A stretch of DNA of 64,000 bases from Saccharicrinis sp965230625 (GTDB lineage Bacteria; Bacteroidota; Bacteroidia; Bacteroidales; Marinilabiliaceae), in assembly GCA_965230625.1 (NCBI GenBank), contig CBDDLL010000002.1:496001-560000 (forward strand). The letters run 5' to 3'. The notes beneath the pieces are model-generated. The model had not been told where the DNA came from and did no database searches. It saw only the letters and a program-made list of their open reading frames with translations. The stretch's first letter is position 1; each line of letters starts with the position of its first letter. This document shows positions 61,569-64,000 of the stretch, one piece after another. The translations under genes and the position numbers were made by a program.

Positions 61569-64000
61569 TTACTTTTTGATAAATTTTATAACATCATAAT
61601 CTTTTATTTTTAAAAAATATACTCCACTTTTTAATTGACTAACCTGTGCACTATTACCACTAAATTGCATAAGCACTTTTCCATTAATATCAACTACCTG
61701 AGAAGCTAGTGTTTCTTCTCCTCCTTTTATATTTATTACATCCAAAACTGGATTTGGAAATATTGTCCAAGTTTCCTTTGTTGTCTGTTTAATGCTTGTG
61801 GCTATATCAGATTCTGTAATATTTAAATCAATAATACCAGAACCATAAGTAGAAAACCGTACAATATTCTTTGAAACAATAAATTGAGCATCGGTAAAAT
61901 CAACATTTGGTACTTCTAATGCTTCCAATTTATACCAATAATTATCTTGAACCGAATACACCCATGCTCCAGCTCCAGCACAAGCTGCAAAAACATATTT
62001 ACCATCTGGTGAAATATCAAAGTCTCTAAACCTTGTAACTTTTAATCCATTAGCATGATTTGTAAATGTTTGTCCTCCATCGGTAGAAATTAAAAAGCGA
62101 TTGCCTTTACCTGCATAATAAACGGTTAACTCATCTACCGGACTAGCTTTAATCACTTGTTTGGTTTTTTTATACGAACTTTCCTGTTGTGGCCATTTGC
62201 CTGAATATGATCCCTGTGTAAATGTATTACCTCCATCAGTTGAATACATTAAAATACCTGATTTTAAAGCAACATACCACCTTTTGTTATTAAGTTTAGA
62301 ATACCCAAACGATGTTATTTTTTCGGAAAATACATACGGATGATAAGATCTGGTTACCTTTTCTTCTGTAGGGTTATATGTAAATTTTTCCAATTGAGTA
62401 CCAGTAGCTATATAAACAGCATCCTCGTTTTGATCGGGAGATCCTACCATAGTTGACGCCCACCAGTTTCCATAAGGATCTTTTCCCTTTTTATTGGATT
62501 TTGATGCATTAGCATTCACATCACTTCTCTCAATCTTGCCATAATAATACCAGTACCATACCGACGATTCATTTTTGGCTAACGCTACTCTAAGCACATC
62601 TGTACTTGCTACATTTGTTGCTTTGTACGCACCATTTTCACCACCATCATCAACAAAACCATTTGTTCCTTTATCCTGACAGGCAATATATCCTACATTA
62701 TTTAAATCACTGCTTACAGCATCGTAACACATAGGTATTGGCGATCCAACATTTAATGTTCTCCAAGATTTCCAATCATCAGGAGCTTCTGAATAATAAA
62801 AACCAAAGTCGAGGCCTGCCAAAGCGACATCAGTCCCATCTTCCTTCTCATAAATCTTCATATGTTGCAAATCCCAAGTATAATAAGTGTTTAATTTATG
62901 AGCATTCTTTTCCCAGGTTGCACCATAATCTCTAGAAATTTGAAGCTGTGTAAATCCCTTAAAGCATATATTTGGCTGTGTAGGATGTATAGCTTTTATA
63001 GGATTAGAGTTATTGCTGGCTGTTTGAGTCCAGATTACTCCTTTATCATTTGAATAATAGATATTTTTGGTTCCTGCATGTACATATAAATGATATGAGC
63101 CGTTTGCATATGTAGAAAATGCCTTAGTAAAATCACTAAATGTTTGTGTAGTAGTAGCTACTAATGTAAAATCTTCCTCATCCGGATTTATCGAATAAAT
63201 TGATATTTGATGAGTATTTTTATTCCATACCAACACACAAACTTCCTGTGTATTTAGAGTTTTACACATAAATACCTTATGACTGGATCTTGCCCATGAT
63301 AAAGCTGATTGAGTATAATTTAAACCATAATCCGTTGAAAAAAAGAACCTATAATATCCACTCTTACCTAAATAGTTACTACCATGTGCTACTATTCTTT
63401 TTGAATTGGCTCCTCCAACTGTATATTTGACTACTTCCGTTTTGTGATTCCATCCATTCTCAAATAATGCACCATCGGCAGCTTGCCATGCTCTTCCTTC
63501 GTCATCTGAATACATCATACCCCCATTACTTTTTTGGTATAGCATCCTAAAACTTCCGTCTGACAAATTAATCCCTGATACAGCACGCCCCTTAAAACTC
63601 ATGCTATGATTTCTTAGAGACCAACCTACAGTTTGAGTTGTATCTATTTTGTATAAATGTCCTGCATAAGAAATAGCATAAACATCCTCATTAACCGGAT
63701 CATACACTGAACCATCAACACGATAACCTCCTCCGTTTGTAAAGCTTTTTTGCTGCCACTTTCCTTTTATTCTACCATTAACATAGGAATACATAGATGT
63801 TGGAGCAGATTTTAACTGCACCTCATCTTTTTCTATTGTTTCAAGCCCTCTTTCGGGATCAAAGTTTACATCAATATCTGAAAATTTATTTCCAGATTCT
63901 TTAAGTTTTGATTTCCAGACTAAATAATCATTATACACATCATCATTAAGCTCTTCAGGATTAAAAAGTCCTTCTTCTGGTAATTCTTCTTCTGGTTCTT
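61569..64000 (-). CDS. T9SS-exported BNR-type beta-propeller paralogue (N-terminus beyond window)
   Basis: 810 residues visible; the frame remains open through the right edge (EPEEELPEEGLFNPEELNDD before the region shared with the neighbour). It closely matches the 58537 protein through the propeller, but lacks the ricin-like domain and ends in its own type A sorting domain (IFPNPVLDVINI... DVIKFIKK). The genes are 44 bp apart and probably one transcript. Tandem duplication followed by loss or gain of the trefoil. Confidence 0.8.
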   Translation of the reverse strand, partial: EPEEELPEEGLFNPEELNDDVYNDYLVWKSKLKESGNKFSDIDVNFDPERGLETIEKDEVQLKSAPTSMYSYVNGRIKGKWQQKSFTNGGGYRVDGSVYDPVNEDVYAISYAGHLYKIDTTQTVGWSLRNHSMSFKGRAVSGINLSDGSFRMLYQKSNGGMMYSDDEGRAWQAADGALFENGWNHKTEVVKYTVGGANSKRIVAHGSNYLGKSGYYRFFFSTDYGLNYTQSALSWARSSHKVFMCKTLNTQEVCVLVWNKNTHQISIYSINPDEEDFTLVATTTQTFSDFTKAFSTYANGSYHLYVHAGTKNIYYSNDKGVIWTQTASNNSNPIKAIHPTQPNICFKGFTQLQISRDYGATWEKNAHKLNTYYTWDLQHMKIYEKEDGTDVALAGLDFGFYYSEAPDDWKSWRTLNVGSPIPMCYDAVSSDLNNVGYIACQDKGTNGFVDDGGENGAYKATNVASTDVLRVALAKNESSVWYWYYYGKIERSDVNANASKSNKKGKDPYGNWWASTMVGSPDQNEDAVYIATGTQLEKFTYNPTEEKVTRSYHPYVFSEKITSFGYSKLNNKRWYVALKSGILMYSTDGGNTFTQGSYSGKWPQQESSYKKTKQVIKASPVDELTVYYAGKGNRFLISTDGGQTFTNHANGLKVTRFRDFDISPDGKYVFAACAGAGAWVYSVQDNYWYKLEALEVPNVDFTDAQFIVSKNIVRFSTYGSGIIDLNITESDIATSIKQTTKETWTIFPNPVLDVINIKGGEETLASQVVDINGKVLMQFSGNSAQVSQLKSGVYFLKIKDYDVIKFIKK

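Overview
The window looks like chromosome from a Bacteroidota bacterium. It is strongly AT-rich. It carries two ECF sigma / FecR anti-sigma / STN-domain TonB receptor sets, proteins with C-terminal type IX secretion (T9SS) sorting domains, DUF4249 and DUF4369 lipoproteins, a LytTR two-component pair, promoters of the TAnnTTTG type, and few recognisable Shine-Dalgarno sites. Genus cannot be read from the sequence; marine or gut-type orders such as Marinilabiliales or Cytophagales would fit.

Layout. 1-3.5 kb: an aldehyde dehydrogenase (cut by the window edge), a short-chain dehydrogenase with an apparent signal peptide, and an AraC-type regulator. All three are preceded by the same 21-bp-spaced direct repeat, which looks like an AraC-type operator and defines a small local regulon. 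3.8-23.3 kb: an accessory region entirely on the minus strand. It is made of small units: five GNAT acetyltransferases, two hotdog proteins, ThuA, LysE, M28 and M43 peptidases, an isochorismatase-like hydrolase and lipoproteins. It also holds a sigma / membrane anti-sigma / envelope-protein trio and a sigma-FecR-TonB receptor operon. Several intergenic repeats and gene remnants lie between them. 23.5-29.2 kb: a second sigma-FecR-TonB receptor set on the plus strand, with a DUF4249 lipoprotein. 29.7-44.6 kb: a patchy region with a frameshifted GH5-like glycosidase, a YadA-head/peptidase-S74 surface protein beside a short T9SS protein, a TPR histidine kinase with a LytTR regulator, a TfoX-N gene broken by a decayed IS66 element, a thioredoxin-fold lipoprotein, a frameshifted mini ABC transporter, an esterase, a frameshifted methyltransferase and a penicillin-binding-protein-like serine hydrolase. 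45.3-57.3 kb: mostly housekeeping. It has sucA-sucB with an ABM-domain protein, an AddB-like PD-(D/E)XK nuclease, a sugar-kinase/RapZ-C fusion with a 47-residue cysteine protein and a MurU-like nucleotidyltransferase, NhaA, and a small HTH protein. 57.7-64 kb: a PAP2 phosphatase and two tandem large T9SS-exported BNR-type propeller proteins, the second cut by the right edge.

Most notable are the kinase-RapZ-C / Cys-mini-protein / nucleotidyltransferase cluster (a plausible cell-wall amino-sugar salvage unit with a built-in sensor domain), the triple AraC operator, the TfoX/IS66 rearrangement with a duplicated TfoX tail, several palindrome-ended intergenic elements (one ~151-bp family present twice), and three single-base frameshifts in otherwise intact genes within 14 kb, which may be real decay or assembly error. 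No tRNA, rRNA, CRISPR array or riboswitch was recognised.
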